Source of the DNA: Burkholderia savannae
GTDB lineage: Bacteria; Pseudomonadota; Gammaproteobacteria; Burkholderiales; Burkholderiaceae
DNA length: 64,000 nt
Direction: 5' to 3'
NCBI RefSeq assembly: GCF_001524445.2
Contig: NZ_CP013417.1
Coordinates: forward strand, 1,860,001-1,924,000
Shown here: positions 31,972-40,055 of the stretch, one piece after another
Layout: each line of letters begins with the position of its first letter
How positions within the stretch are numbered: position 1 is the first letter of the stretch
Position numbers and translations under genes: made by a program
The notes under the pieces: model-generated
Told to the model about the DNA's origin: nothing
What the model saw: only the letters and a program-made list of their open reading frames with translations
Database searches by the model: none

Positions 31972-32967
31972 TCAGCGCGTCGCGCGCGTGCGCGCGGCGT
32001 CGGGCGTCATGCCCGTCCATGTGCTGAACGCCCGGAAGAACGAGTTCGGATCTTGGTAGCCGAGCAGGAACGCGATCTGGCTGTAGGGTAAATCGGAGCG
32101 ATCGAGGTAGTGCCACGCGAGCCGCTCGCGCACGTCGGCCAGCACGGCCTTGAAGCTCGCGCCTTCTTCGCCGAGCCGGCGCTGCAGCGTGCGCTTGCTG
32201 ATCGCAAGCGAGCGCGCGACGTCCTCGGCGGTCGCGAGGCCGCCGGGGATCAGTTCCAGCAGCGCTGCCCGGACCCGCTCGACGATGCCGGCTTCGGCCG
32301 ACAGCGCGGTCAGGCGCCGACGCAGGTCAGGCTCGAATACTTGCCACATCGCGTCGTTCGCCGTCACGAACGGGCGTCGCGCGTCGCACAGCGCAAAGCT
32401 CACGGATGGCGCCGCGCCATAGCGCGGCGTCGCGCCGAAAAAGCGTGCGTAGTCGTCGTGCGGCCGCAGTTCTCGCGGCAGCGTAATCGCGCTCGCAGGC
32501 ACGCGCAAGCGGGTCGCGATCCGCGCCAGTTTCACGAAGAAGCCGAGTTCGGTCGCGAGCAGCGCGCCGGGGGGCGCGACGTCTTGCTCGACGAAGTCGA
32601 TGGCGAGCGTGAGCGCGTCCGCCTCCAGTGCGACGCGCAGGCGCAACGGACCGATCAGAGGCTTGAACTGGCTGATGCGCCGTACCGCGACTTCGAGGTT
32701 CGGGCTGCACAACGCCGCGAAGATCGGCGGATCGAACGTCTCGACCGATACGTAGTCGAGTATGCGCAGGGGCAGGGGCATCGACGGCTCGCCGGCCATG
32801 TCTTCGAACGCCTGCCACAGGCGGAAATACTCGCGGGTCGACAGGCCGGCGTCCGGCCGCGCGAACAGGTCGGCGGGCAACTGCGCGCGCCGCAGCAACT
32901 CGTCGACGGATAGATCCAGATCGGCCAGCAATATCCGCCAGCCCGGCGAGATCGCGAAGCGGTTCAT
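31972..32967 (-). CDS. AraC-family transcriptional regulator
   Basis: A 331-residue regulator with an N-terminal arabinose-binding-like/AraC_binding-2-type domain (~1-225) and a C-terminal double helix-turn-helix (~235-325): RSLAISKRTLQRRLGEEGASFKAVL and the second element SQIAFLLGYQDPNSFFRAFSTWTG. This layout is that of the OruR/virulence-regulator type of AraC proteins. Its start overlaps the stop of the reductase gene by four bases (ATGA), so it is translated with it and probably controls it or is its sensor. Confidence 0.85.
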   Translation of the reverse strand: MNRFAISPGWRILLADLDLSVDELLRRAQLPADLFARPDAGLSTREYFRLWQAFEDMAGEPSMPLPLRILDYVSVETFDPPIFAALCSPNLEVAVRRISQFKPLIGPLRLRVALEADALTLAIDFVEQDVAPPGALLATELGFFVKLARIATRLRVPASAITLPRELRPHDDYARFFGATPRYGAAPSVSFALCDARRPFVTANDAMWQVFEPDLRRRLTALSAEAGIVERVRAALLELIPGGLATAEDVARSLAISKRTLQRRLGEEGASFKAVLADVRERLAWHYLDRSDLPYSQIAFLLGYQDPNSFFRAFSTWTGMTPDAARTRATR

Positions 32968-34022
32968 CGCCGCAGTTGCCCGGTCTCGACGAGCTGCTGG
33001 AAGAAGTCGTTCATCGATTCGGCGAGGGGCCGGTAGCGGATGCCGAGCTCGTTGCGGCTGCGGCTATTGTCGCTGTGCCACGGCAAGCCGACGTTGCGGG
33101 CCACCATCCTGCGCGTGACGGCCCGGTTCGCGAGCGGGCCGGCCAGCCAGACGAGCCATTTGGGCAGCACGCGCCGGGGAATCGGGTAGTCGTCGCCATA
33201 CCGTTCGAGCAGCGTCGCCGCCATCGCCGGCAGGCTCGTATCGTGGCCCGACACGAGGTAGCGGCCGCTCGCGCCCGGCAGGAACGCCGCGCGGACGTGC
33301 GCCTCGGCCACGTCGCGCACGTCAACCACGCCGATGCCGAGATCGGGCGCGCCGCTCTTCATCGTGCCGTCTCCCATCTGCCGCACGATCGCGAAGCTCT
33401 CGGACGTGCCTTTCGGGTTGATGCCCGGTCCGACGACGAGCGACGGATTGATCGTCACCAGATCCCAGCGCTGCTGCGCGCCCGCGATCTTCCACGCTTC
33501 GCGTTCGGCGACCGTCTTGGAATACGAATACGGCTGGTGCGTGAGCGACGAGCTCGTATTCCAGATCGCCTCGGTGAACATGCCGTTCGGCGTGGCGGCG
33601 AGATCGGCGTTGTCGCCGTAGATGGCCGCGCAGCTGCTCGTCAGCACGACGCGCCGGACCGACGGCGTGCGGTTCACCGTGTCGAGCACGTTGCGCGTGC
33701 CGAGCAGCGCGGGATCGATCAGTTCCTTCTGCGGATCTCGCACGTCGACCTTGAACGGGGATGCGGTATGGAACACGATCCCGCAGCCGGCCATTGCCTG
33801 CGCATACGAGCCGGGTTCGAGCAGATCGGCGCGGAAGTAGCGGATCGCGCCGGGCGCGCGGGCCGCGATCCGCTCCAGATGCCTGAGCTTGTCGCGGTCG
33901 GCAGGATCGCGCACAGCCGCGTGAACCGTGAAGCCCGCGTCGAGCAGCCGTTTCACGAGCCAGCCCGCGACGTAGCCGGTTGCGCCGGTCACCATGACCG
34001 GGGTGTCGGTGTTGATGTCCAT
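32964..34022 (-). CDS. Extended-SDR reductase (dihydroflavonol-4-reductase-like)
   Basis: A 352-residue NAD(P)-dependent oxidoreductase of the extended short-chain dehydrogenase group. The nucleotide-binding start VTGATGYVAGWLVKRL and the catalytic YSYSKTVAE (Tyr-x-x-x-Lys) are present, together with the SSCAAIYG segment. Related enzymes reduce aldehydes or ketones such as dihydroflavonols or methylglyoxal; the actual substrate here is unknown. The ATG at 34022 (MDINTD) is preferred over a GTG five codons upstream (34037). It forms a two-gene operon with the AraC-type regulator. Confidence 0.8.
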   Translation of the reverse strand: MDINTDTPVMVTGATGYVAGWLVKRLLDAGFTVHAAVRDPADRDKLRHLERIAARAPGAIRYFRADLLEPGSYAQAMAGCGIVFHTASPFKVDVRDPQKELIDPALLGTRNVLDTVNRTPSVRRVVLTSSCAAIYGDNADLAATPNGMFTEAIWNTSSSLTHQPYSYSKTVAEREAWKIAGAQQRWDLVTINPSLVVGPGINPKGTSESFAIVRQMGDGTMKSGAPDLGIGVVDVRDVAEAHVRAAFLPGASGRYLVSGHDTSLPAMAATLLERYGDDYPIPRRVLPKWLVWLAGPLANRAVTRRMVARNVGLPWHSDNSRSRNELGIRYRPLAESMNDFFQQLVETGQLRR

Positions 34023-34199
34023 CGTCGTCGATTCCACTTCACATGATGTTCGACATGATGCCGGCTTTCACGCGCGCCGTAACTCGCCAAGCGCGCCAAT
34101 CGGCATGCGCGGCGCGCCATGGTGAGCGCACGCGCGGATCGTCTTGCGAGCGCTGTGGTGTCGTTCGTTGTCTGCGAGAGACGGGGCTACTCCACATTC

Positions 34200-34778
34200 A
34201 ATTTCCGCAGGCGCTTTCGAAACGTTGCCGAAGCGCTGTTCCACAGCCGCCAGCATGACGTCACGCACGACATCGCCGCTATGACCACCGGTCGTCGCCG
34301 CCTAACTCATGGCCTCACGGTCGCAGCAATCGAGCGCGAAGGTCACGCGCAGCGGCTCGCCATTGTCACAGCGAAACTCGAAGCCGTCAGAACACCATCG
34401 CTGGTTGCTCCTCGGTACAGCCACTTTGCCGTCGTGTCGGCGCTCGATGTGCGGCCGCGCAGGCCTGTGCAGCAGCAAGTCGTGCACGCGCATCACGCGA
34501 TACACACGTTTGGCGTTGACCGGGGCCTCGCATCGGGACTCCCGCTCGCTTCGCAACAGGCCCCATATGCGCCGATAGCCGTAGCTTGGCAAGTCGGCAA
34601 CAAGCAATCGAATTGCGTCGACAAGGCTTGCGTCGTCCGACTTGCGAGCGCGTCGTCCGTCTCGCCAATCAGCTGGTCGCGCGAGCTTTGCCGCCACATT
34701 CGAGCGCGCTACACCGAGAACATCGCAAACCCGCTTCACTGCGTGTCCTCCGGCAATGAGGGTGAGCGCGCAATCCAT
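34200..34778 (-). pseudogene. Truncated IS2-type orfB transposase
   Basis: The reading frame gives the regular IS2 OrfB start (MDCALTLIAGGHAVKRVCDV, then ARPADW and YGYRRIWGLL) up to VTFALDCCDREAMS, where a TAG at 34302-34304 replaces the usual Trp codon. Beyond it the frame continues as AATTGGHSGDVV and DVMLAAVEQRFGNV to AEIE, after which similarity ends. The DDE catalytic core is therefore incomplete. It marks the left edge of the accessory block with the toxin-antitoxin and effector genes. Confidence 0.75.
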
Positions 34779-34830
34779 TTTCGCGACTTCATCACCTCCA
34801 CGGCCTCCCGGAGAATCTCGTTTTCCATGG
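34200..34830 (-). mobile_element. Degraded IS3-family (IS2-type) element
   Basis: Remnants of both orfA and orfB of an IS2-like element. orfA is only its C-terminal part (ENEILREAVEV...KWIARSP, within 34736-34828). orfB (from about 34778) has a recognisable N-terminal half, then a stop codon where Trp is expected and a truncation near 34200. No terminal inverted repeats could be placed. Confidence 0.75.
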
Positions 34831-35006
34831 TCTTTATATGGACGCCTCCGGCTTGCCAAGGTTTGTTGCTCTGTCGAACAGATACAGGCTGCGGTTTTAT
34901 ATCCGGCCCATGCAGGTCGAAGCCCGCTGGCCCCAATGGAATCCGCTGACTCATGCCTCATTTTTGCCACGGACCGTGATGTCGTGTCAGGAGCAAGTCC
35001 CTCATT

Positions 35007-35108
35007 GTGCGCGAGGGCAAGAAATTCGAGAAACTATCAGCGTATCTTGAGGCCGTGCAAGCAAAGCCGTCTGTCCAGTGGCGCAGAGCTTACAAATTTG
35101 CGAAGTAG
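35007..35108 (+). other. Short open frame or gene tail (33 codons)
   Basis: VREGKKFEKLSAYLEAVQ to the stop at 35108, in protein-like Lys/Ala/Glu-rich composition unlike random GC-rich frames, with CAGGAGC upstream. It may be the C-terminal end of a gene cut by the neighbouring element, or a very small gene. No family recognised. Confidence 0.3.
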
Positions 35109-35137
35109 GGCAGGTAGGTTGGACGCGGGCCGTGACG

Positions 35138-35167
35138 TGAACAAAGGGCTTCAGATACCGCTACAAT
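35138..35167 (+). promoter_or_regulatory. Putative promoter of the toxin-antitoxin operon
   Basis: TGAACA and TACAAT (35162-35167) with an 18-base spacer resemble a sigma-70 -35/-10 pair. The start point would lie near 35174, giving a ~20-base leader before the preferred antitoxin ATG at 35195. Confidence 0.4.
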
Positions 35168-35194
35168 AGTGGCATGCAGAAATTGGGGAACGAT

Positions 35195-35431
35195 ATGCTC
35201 ACTGTTGCATTGCCCGTCGAATTGGAAGCCGCCATCGTAACGGCGGCACACCGGTCAGGCCAGTCCGTTGACGAATATGTGGCCACGGTTTGCGCCGATG
35301 CTTTGTCGCTCGAAATGGATCGGGCGCGACTCGATTCGTATCTTTCAGGTACGCCGGCGGTGCAACATGACCGTGTTCGCGCGTGGCTGACTGAACTTGC
35401 TTCGGGAAATCGTACCGAATGCCCGCGCTGA
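35195..35431 (+). CDS. Ribbon-helix-helix-type antitoxin
   Basis: A 78-residue protein starting MLTVALPVELEAAIVTAAHRSGQSVDEYV, the pattern of a CopG/ParD-like ribbon-helix-helix DNA-binding domain, followed by a helical C-terminus that would wrap the toxin. It overlaps the toxin gene by 13 bases, the classic arrangement of type II toxin-antitoxin operons, and would neutralise the toxin and repress the operon. The ATG at 35195 has GGGGA six bases upstream; an ATG at 35174 would add seven residues but falls at the predicted transcription start. Confidence 0.72.
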   Translation: MLTVALPVELEAAIVTAAHRSGQSVDEYVATVCADALSLEMDRARLDSYLSGTPAVQHDRVRAWLTELASGNRTECPR

Positions 35432-35697
35432 TCTGGCATCCAGATGCGCTGGAAGACGTTGCACGACTGTACGATTTTCTCGTGATGAACAGCCCGGCGG
35501 CTGCACGCCGTGCGGCTCAGATCATTGTGGACGCTGCCGATTTGATCGCCGAAAACCCCGGCATCGGTGCACCTCGGGCGGAATTTCGCGAATGGGCGGC
35601 CAGATTCGGCCGTAGTTCCTACGTTATCAGGTATGCCGTACTGGATGGCGACGAGGTGCTCGTGACCCGGGTATGGCATAGCCGCGAGTATCGTTAA
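35419..35697 (+). CDS. RelE/ParE-superfamily toxin
   Basis: A 92-residue protein with the ParE/RelE fold signature: PALIWHPDALEDVARLYDFL at the start, GAPRAEFREWAARFGRSSYVIRYAVLDGDEVLVTRVWHSREYR at the end, including the conserved Arg, Tyr and terminal His/Arg. RelE-type toxins cut ribosome-bound mRNA and ParE-type block gyrase; which applies cannot be told from the sequence. Coupled by overlap to the antitoxin gene. Confidence 0.82.
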   Translation: MPALIWHPDALEDVARLYDFLVMNSPAAARRAAQIIVDAADLIAENPGIGAPRAEFREWAARFGRSSYVIRYAVLDGDEVLVTRVWHSREYR

Positions 35698-35785
35698 GTA
35701 TCAGCAGGGAACCTGTCAGGCTTGCTAGTTTGTCAAATGTATGACAATTTGGTAGCTTTCGCCCGACCGACAAGCGGGGGTTCTC

Positions 35786-36268
35786 ATGCCGATTTCTTGC
35801 ACGTTTGCACTTAATAATCAGAAATTCTCGACGCTTCAGTGCCCGGGCGTTGGTGCTTTTCCTGCATTTTCGGGAACGAGCGAGGGGCGAGATAATCCGG
35901 CGGCAATCGCCAAAAAGGATGTCGGTCCGTTGCCGCCTGGACGCTATTACATCGTCGATAGAGAGTCGGGTGGGCGTTTGGGCAGCATACGCGATTTCGT
36001 TTTGGAGCACTTCTACGAAACCGATCGGACGACTTGGTTTGCGCTGTATCGTGCGGACGGCCAAATTGACGATTGGACCTTCATCAACGGCGTGAGGCGA
36101 GGGAGTTTCCGCCTTCATCCGAACGGGCCTAGGGGCTTGAGTGAAGGCTGTGTCACTCTGGTGAATCTGCAGGACTTCGTGAAGCTGCGAGCCGCCCTCA
36201 AGGCAACGCCCATGATCAGCGTGCCCGGTTTCGCCGGTCGTGCATACGGTACGGTCGATGTTCGATGA
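35786..36268 (+). CDS. DUF2778/Tlde1-type peptidoglycan-targeting effector
   Basis: A 160-residue protein without signal peptide. Its core matches DUF2778 (Tlde1), a toxin family related to L,D-transpeptidases: DVGPLPPGRYYIVDRESGG, then HPNGPRGLSEGC with the catalytic pair His111 and Cys122. Known members are type VI secretion effectors that disturb peptidoglycan cross-linking in rival cells. No secretion genes are nearby, so it would be an orphan cargo. The ATG has a GGGGG ribosome site. It overlaps the next gene by four bases (ATGA), the typical effector-immunity arrangement. Confidence 0.8.
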   Translation: MPISCTFALNNQKFSTLQCPGVGAFPAFSGTSEGRDNPAAIAKKDVGPLPPGRYYIVDRESGGRLGSIRDFVLEHFYETDRTTWFALYRADGQIDDWTFINGVRRGSFRLHPNGPRGLSEGCVTLVNLQDFVKLRAALKATPMISVPGFAGRAYGTVDVR

Positions 36269-36525
36269 AAGCGTCTCGAATCGTGTTTAACGTGGTGGCG
36301 ACGCTGGCGGTTACGCTGGCGCTCGCCAAGGTGGCCGGGTCGATCCAGTTCGCGCCGTGGGCTACAAATGCCTTGGTTCGTTTTGCGGGGCTCTTCGGTG
36401 CGTACGGCGACGAGGGCGTCGAGGATGTTTATCTGGCCTCGTCGTTCCTGGCGTCGCTGATTGTGGCGGTTGCGGTTGTATGTGGCGCGAATCGGCTGTT
36501 CCGGCGTCCGAGTGGTGGAAATTGA
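36265..36525 (+). CDS. Probable membrane immunity protein for the Tlde1-type effector
   Basis: An 86-residue protein with two membrane helices (~5-24 and ~58-78) and a short periplasmic-size loop between (APWATNALVRFAGLFGAYGDEGVEDVY). No family recognised. Its overlap with the effector gene and its small membrane nature fit an immunity protein protecting the periplasmic peptidoglycan, by analogy with Tldi1. Confidence 0.6.
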   Translation: MKASRIVFNVVATLAVTLALAKVAGSIQFAPWATNALVRFAGLFGAYGDEGVEDVYLASSFLASLIVAVAVVCGANRLFRRPSGGN

Positions 36526-36527
36526 AG

Positions 36528-36815
36528 ATGCAGCTTGAATTGCTGGAACGGCCGTATCTGTCGGCCCAAGAACTGGCCGATGTGGCTCGGGATATCAGGA
36601 ATCTCTACTGGGTGATCCGCAACACTCGGCGCGGAATCCATGACGCGAAGCGACGGCGCGTGTATTACAAGATTGCCGAGCATAAAAAACGCCTGCTCAT
36701 GGCAGGCGTGTCGAAGGAAATGATTTTGGGCTTGCTACGCTGTTGCCGGGCGCGCGATTGTCAGGGACCGGGCTGCTTTGATTGCCCGAATCGTCGCGGT
36801 CAGTCTACGTGCTAA
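36528..36815 (+). CDS. Cysteine-rich hypothetical protein in the effector operon
   Basis: A 95-residue soluble, basic protein. The first ~70 residues are helical (LSAQELADVARDIRNLYWVIRNT, then a KRRRVYYKIAEHKKRLL stretch); the end is a cysteine cluster, CCRARDCQGPGCFDC, which could bind zinc. It starts two bases after the immunity gene stop with GGTGGAAAT upstream, so it is the third gene of the effector operon. Function unknown: regulator, second immunity factor or adaptor are all possible. Confidence 0.6.
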   Translation: MQLELLERPYLSAQELADVARDIRNLYWVIRNTRRGIHDAKRRRVYYKIAEHKKRLLMAGVSKEMILGLLRCCRARDCQGPGCFDCPNRRGQSTC

Positions 36816-36899
36816 AATTGACATAATATCAATTATCAACAATATTGCTGTAGTAGCTTTATAGAAACGTCGCGTTCTAGCCATTTAGAAATGCCGTGC

Positions 36900-37139
36900 T
36901 TTGGACCTCGATACGCTCGCCGGTTCCCCACGACGGAGCCACCTATCAGCGAGCCCGAGGCGCAGCTCGACGGCCGCAAGCTCTGCTGCTCGCGTGGCAA
37001 GGTTGTCGGCGGTTCGGGCTCGATCAACGCCCGAACGAACGCTGCCGATCTGAGAGCGGCTGCGCGGATCGACTACGTGCTCGACGACGCCTGCGCTGTC
37101 GAACTGGTGCGCATTGCCGCGTGCTGGACGCGAGCATGA
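36900..37139 (+). pseudogene. Fragment of a GMC-family oxidoreductase
   Basis: A short frame includes ISEPEAQLDGRKLCCSRGKVVGGSGSINA, close to the conserved FAD-binding block PRGKVLGGSSSINA of choline-dehydrogenase-type (GMC) flavoproteins, which in those proteins sits near the N-terminus. Neither the upstream dinucleotide fold nor the remainder is present, and the frame continues into unrelated sequence. It is a decayed remnant at the edge of the accessory block. Confidence 0.5.
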
Positions 37140-37278
37140 GAACGCGCCGCCCATCCAGGTAGCGTTCGCGGAAGATCGCCCTCTGCCGACGCTGGGCGAT
37201 TTGAAGGCGACGGTCTCGTCAAACTGTGCCCGGAACTTGAGAGCCGAATTTCAATCCCCGCCCCCCCAAGAGAATCCA

Positions 37279-37923
37279 TCAGTTGCCCTCCGTGTCGAGC
37301 ATCCCTTCCTTGAAGGCAAGCCGCATGAGACCAGTGATATCGCTGACGCCGAGCTTGCGCATCAGGCGCAGGCGATACGTCTCCACAGTCTTGACCGACA
37401 GGTGCAACGACTCCGCGATGCTGGCGCTCGTGCGGCCCCGAACCACCAAATTGAGCACCTGACGCTCGCGCAGCGAGAGCGCCACCGCAGGCTCCGGCGC
37501 CGCCGCCGACGAGAGCGCCTTCGCCGCGGCGGAGGCGATCTGGGCGCTCCAGTAGTGGCGGCCCGCAACCACGTTGCGCAGCGCCTCGATGACCTCGCCA
37601 CCCTTTGATCCCTTGAGTACGTAGCCCATCGCGCCCATCCTCACGGCGTCGAGCACCTGGCGCGGCTGCGAGAGCATGCTCAGCACCAGCACGCGCGACG
37701 GCAGCTTGCGGCGGTGCATCTCGCCGAGCAGTTCGAGGCCGGAATGCTCGCCGAGCGACAGGTCGAGCAGTACCACGTCGGGCGGCGCGCGCATGATGTC
37801 TCGAAGCACTGCCTGCGGAATCCAGCCCTCGCCCACGACCCGGTATCCGGCAGGTTCGAGCAGCGCGCGCAGTCCGTCTCTCAGCACAGCGTGATCGTCG
37901 ACCAGATAGATGGTCTGGTTCAT
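37279..37923 (-). CDS. NarL/FixJ-family response regulator
   Basis: A 214-residue regulator. Receiver domain at ~3-120 with the phospho-acceptor Asp54 (VVLLDLSLG) and the acidic pair DD at 9-10; LuxR-type helix-turn-helix at ~148-208 (SLRERQVLNLVVRG, SIAESLHLSVKTVETYRLRLMRKLGV). It overlaps the histidine kinase gene by four bases (ATGA), so the two form a two-component system. Divergent from the GH3 gene at 40056, a plausible but unproven target. Confidence 0.88.
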   Translation of the reverse strand: MNQTIYLVDDHAVLRDGLRALLEPAGYRVVGEGWIPQAVLRDIMRAPPDVVLLDLSLGEHSGLELLGEMHRRKLPSRVLVLSMLSQPRQVLDAVRMGAMGYVLKGSKGGEVIEALRNVVAGRHYWSAQIASAAAKALSSAAAPEPAVALSLRERQVLNLVVRGRTSASIAESLHLSVKTVETYRLRLMRKLGVSDITGLMRLAFKEGMLDTEGN

Positions 37924-39842
37924 GGCGCGTACCTCAACTCGATCGTCGTGCCGCGCCGTCCGGCGCTAGAGCTCACGACAAGTTGCGCACCGATTCCCAG
38001 CGCGCGCTCGCGCATGCCCACCAGCCCGAGATGGCCGGGCTTGTGCGCACGTTCGGCGGGCCCGAGGCCGCGGCCGTCGTCGTGCACGCTCAGGACCAGC
38101 CCGGGCATGCCCCGTGCATCCAGCCTGACCGCGACATGGCCGCCGCGCGAATGCAGCAGCGCATTGGCAATGGCCTCGCGCGCCACCATGAAGACCGCAT
38201 ATTCGACATCGGGTGCCCAGCGGCGCTCGGCGAGTTCGTCGGCGGCATCGAGCGTCACGCGCACTTCCGGATGCTTTGCCGCCTGCGCCTGCACTTCGTT
38301 GTCGAGCGCTACCGCAAGGCCCTGCTCTTGCAATAGCGCCGGCCGCAATTCAACCAGCACTTCGCGCACTTCGCGCATGCCGCGATCGATGAGCGACGAG
38401 ATCTGCGACCAGCCGTTCTGCACGATAGCGTCGTCGCTCGCGGGCAGACGCGCGCGCACGGCGTCGACGAAGATGCGCAGCGAGGTGAGCGTCTGGCCGA
38501 ATTGGTCGTGCAGCAATTGCGCGAGACGGCGGTTGGTCTTCTGCTCGGCGTCCATCAGGTCGCGCGTCAACGCGGACAATTGCTCACGATAGCGCTCGAC
38601 AGCCTGCTCGGACTCGACGCGCTCGGTGACGTCTCGTGCAACGAGCGTGATGAAGCTCCGGCCTTCGACGCTCGTGCGCGTCGCGGAGACTTCGAGGTGC
38701 TGCATGCGCCCGTCGTGACCTACGCCCGACAAGGTTCGCCTCGCATCGACAAGCGATCGCAGGCCGTCGCCGCGCGGCAGGATGTCGGGCAGCGGACCGT
38801 CCTTCAACTGGGCGGCGCTGCGGCCGAAGACACGTTCGGCCGCAGGGTTGCAGAGGATGACGCGGTCGGCGTCGTCAATGCCGAGAATGACGTCGCTTGC
38901 CGCCGACACGATCGCCGAAAGCAGCGCTTCGCTCTCGCGCACCTGCTGTTCGGCGCGCCGGCGTTCGCTCAGGTCGCGCGCCACCATCACGAGCGCGTAG
39001 ACGACATCGTCGTCGTCACGCTGCGGGTAGAGCCGCAAGTGGCCCCAGAACCGCGTCTCGCGCGTACGTCCGAGCCAGCCTTCGTATTCGGTGCGGTCTC
39101 CGTCACGGGCGCGGGCGAGCAGCGATGCGCTCACGCCGCACTCGGCGCCATCCGACGAAAACAGCATCTCGAACGGTAAGCCCAGCGCCTCTTTCGCATG
39201 GGAATCGAACAGTGCGGCGGCGTTGCGGTTCCAACTCAGTATGCGGCCCTGGGGCGAGAGCTGGACCATCGCGATATCGACCGCCGCATCGATCAGCAAT
39301 TCGGCCTGATGCTTGGCGGCGCGCACCGCCTCGCTCAGTTCGCTATGCGTGCCGAGATAGCCGATGAAGCAGTCGCCGTCGAAGAGCGGCGTCGTGTGCC
39401 ACTGGACCCAGGAAAGGCGCCCGTCGCGCCGCACGTGCACGGCGCGGCCATGCAGCGCAACGCGCTCTTCGCGCATGCGGCGCAGAATTTCTCCGATGAC
39501 GGTGCGCTGACTCTCCGGAATCCAGAGGCCGATCGGCGACTGACCGGCAAAATCGGACGAGGGGTAACCCGTCATCACCTCACTTGCGAGGTTCTGATAG
39601 ACGATGCGGAACTGATCGTCATAGAGCACGAGGCCAAGCGGCATATCGCGCAGGAAACGCCATGCGCGGCCACTGTTGGCGACCGCGAGCGCCGCCGCGC
39701 GCGCCTCGCCGACACGATCGAGGCCGTCTTCCTCGACCTGCCGATACCACAGTTTGGTCGTGCCCCACGGCTCGGCATTCGCGGACGAGGTTTTCGAACT
39801 GGCGGGATCGGCCACCGGGGCCGCTGTTTGACGGGTTGCCAC
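37920..39842 (-). CDS. PAS-domain sensor histidine kinase (NarX/DegS type)
   Basis: A 640-residue cytosolic-looking kinase without clear membrane segments. Three PAS domains (~65-175, ~180-295, ~305-410) precede a HisKA_3 dimerisation domain with the phospho-His at 445 (LLHDQFGQTLTSLRIF) and a HATPase_c domain (~545-640, with HDDGRGLG and GLVGMRERA). It should sense an internal signal such as redox state, oxygen or a ligand and phosphorylate the adjacent regulator. The start is GTG at 39842 with AAGGA upstream. The gene lies 213 bp from the divergent GH3 gene. Confidence 0.86.
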   Translation of the reverse strand: MATRQTAAPVADPASSKTSSANAEPWGTTKLWYRQVEEDGLDRVGEARAAALAVANSGRAWRFLRDMPLGLVLYDDQFRIVYQNLASEVMTGYPSSDFAGQSPIGLWIPESQRTVIGEILRRMREERVALHGRAVHVRRDGRLSWVQWHTTPLFDGDCFIGYLGTHSELSEAVRAAKHQAELLIDAAVDIAMVQLSPQGRILSWNRNAAALFDSHAKEALGLPFEMLFSSDGAECGVSASLLARARDGDRTEYEGWLGRTRETRFWGHLRLYPQRDDDDVVYALVMVARDLSERRRAEQQVRESEALLSAIVSAASDVILGIDDADRVILCNPAAERVFGRSAAQLKDGPLPDILPRGDGLRSLVDARRTLSGVGHDGRMQHLEVSATRTSVEGRSFITLVARDVTERVESEQAVERYREQLSALTRDLMDAEQKTNRRLAQLLHDQFGQTLTSLRIFVDAVRARLPASDDAIVQNGWSQISSLIDRGMREVREVLVELRPALLQEQGLAVALDNEVQAQAAKHPEVRVTLDAADELAERRWAPDVEYAVFMVAREAIANALLHSRGGHVAVRLDARGMPGLVLSVHDDGRGLGPAERAHKPGHLGLVGMRERALGIGAQLVVSSSAGRRGTTIELRYAP

Positions 39843-40055
39843 GCGCTGCGGTCCTTCACGTTAGGGTCTCGATGAGGGCCGTTCGAGCATAGCCGATTCC
39901 ACTTCGCATAGGGTAATCGAGCAGCGCGATGTCCGACTTCCCTTACAACGCCCTCACCCGGCGGCTTCTAGAATGCGCTCGTCAGTGAACGCAATCCGTC
40001 CGTGGGCGGGTTACACGCTGTCTTCGATAATCGAACGCCGACTGGAGGAACCACG

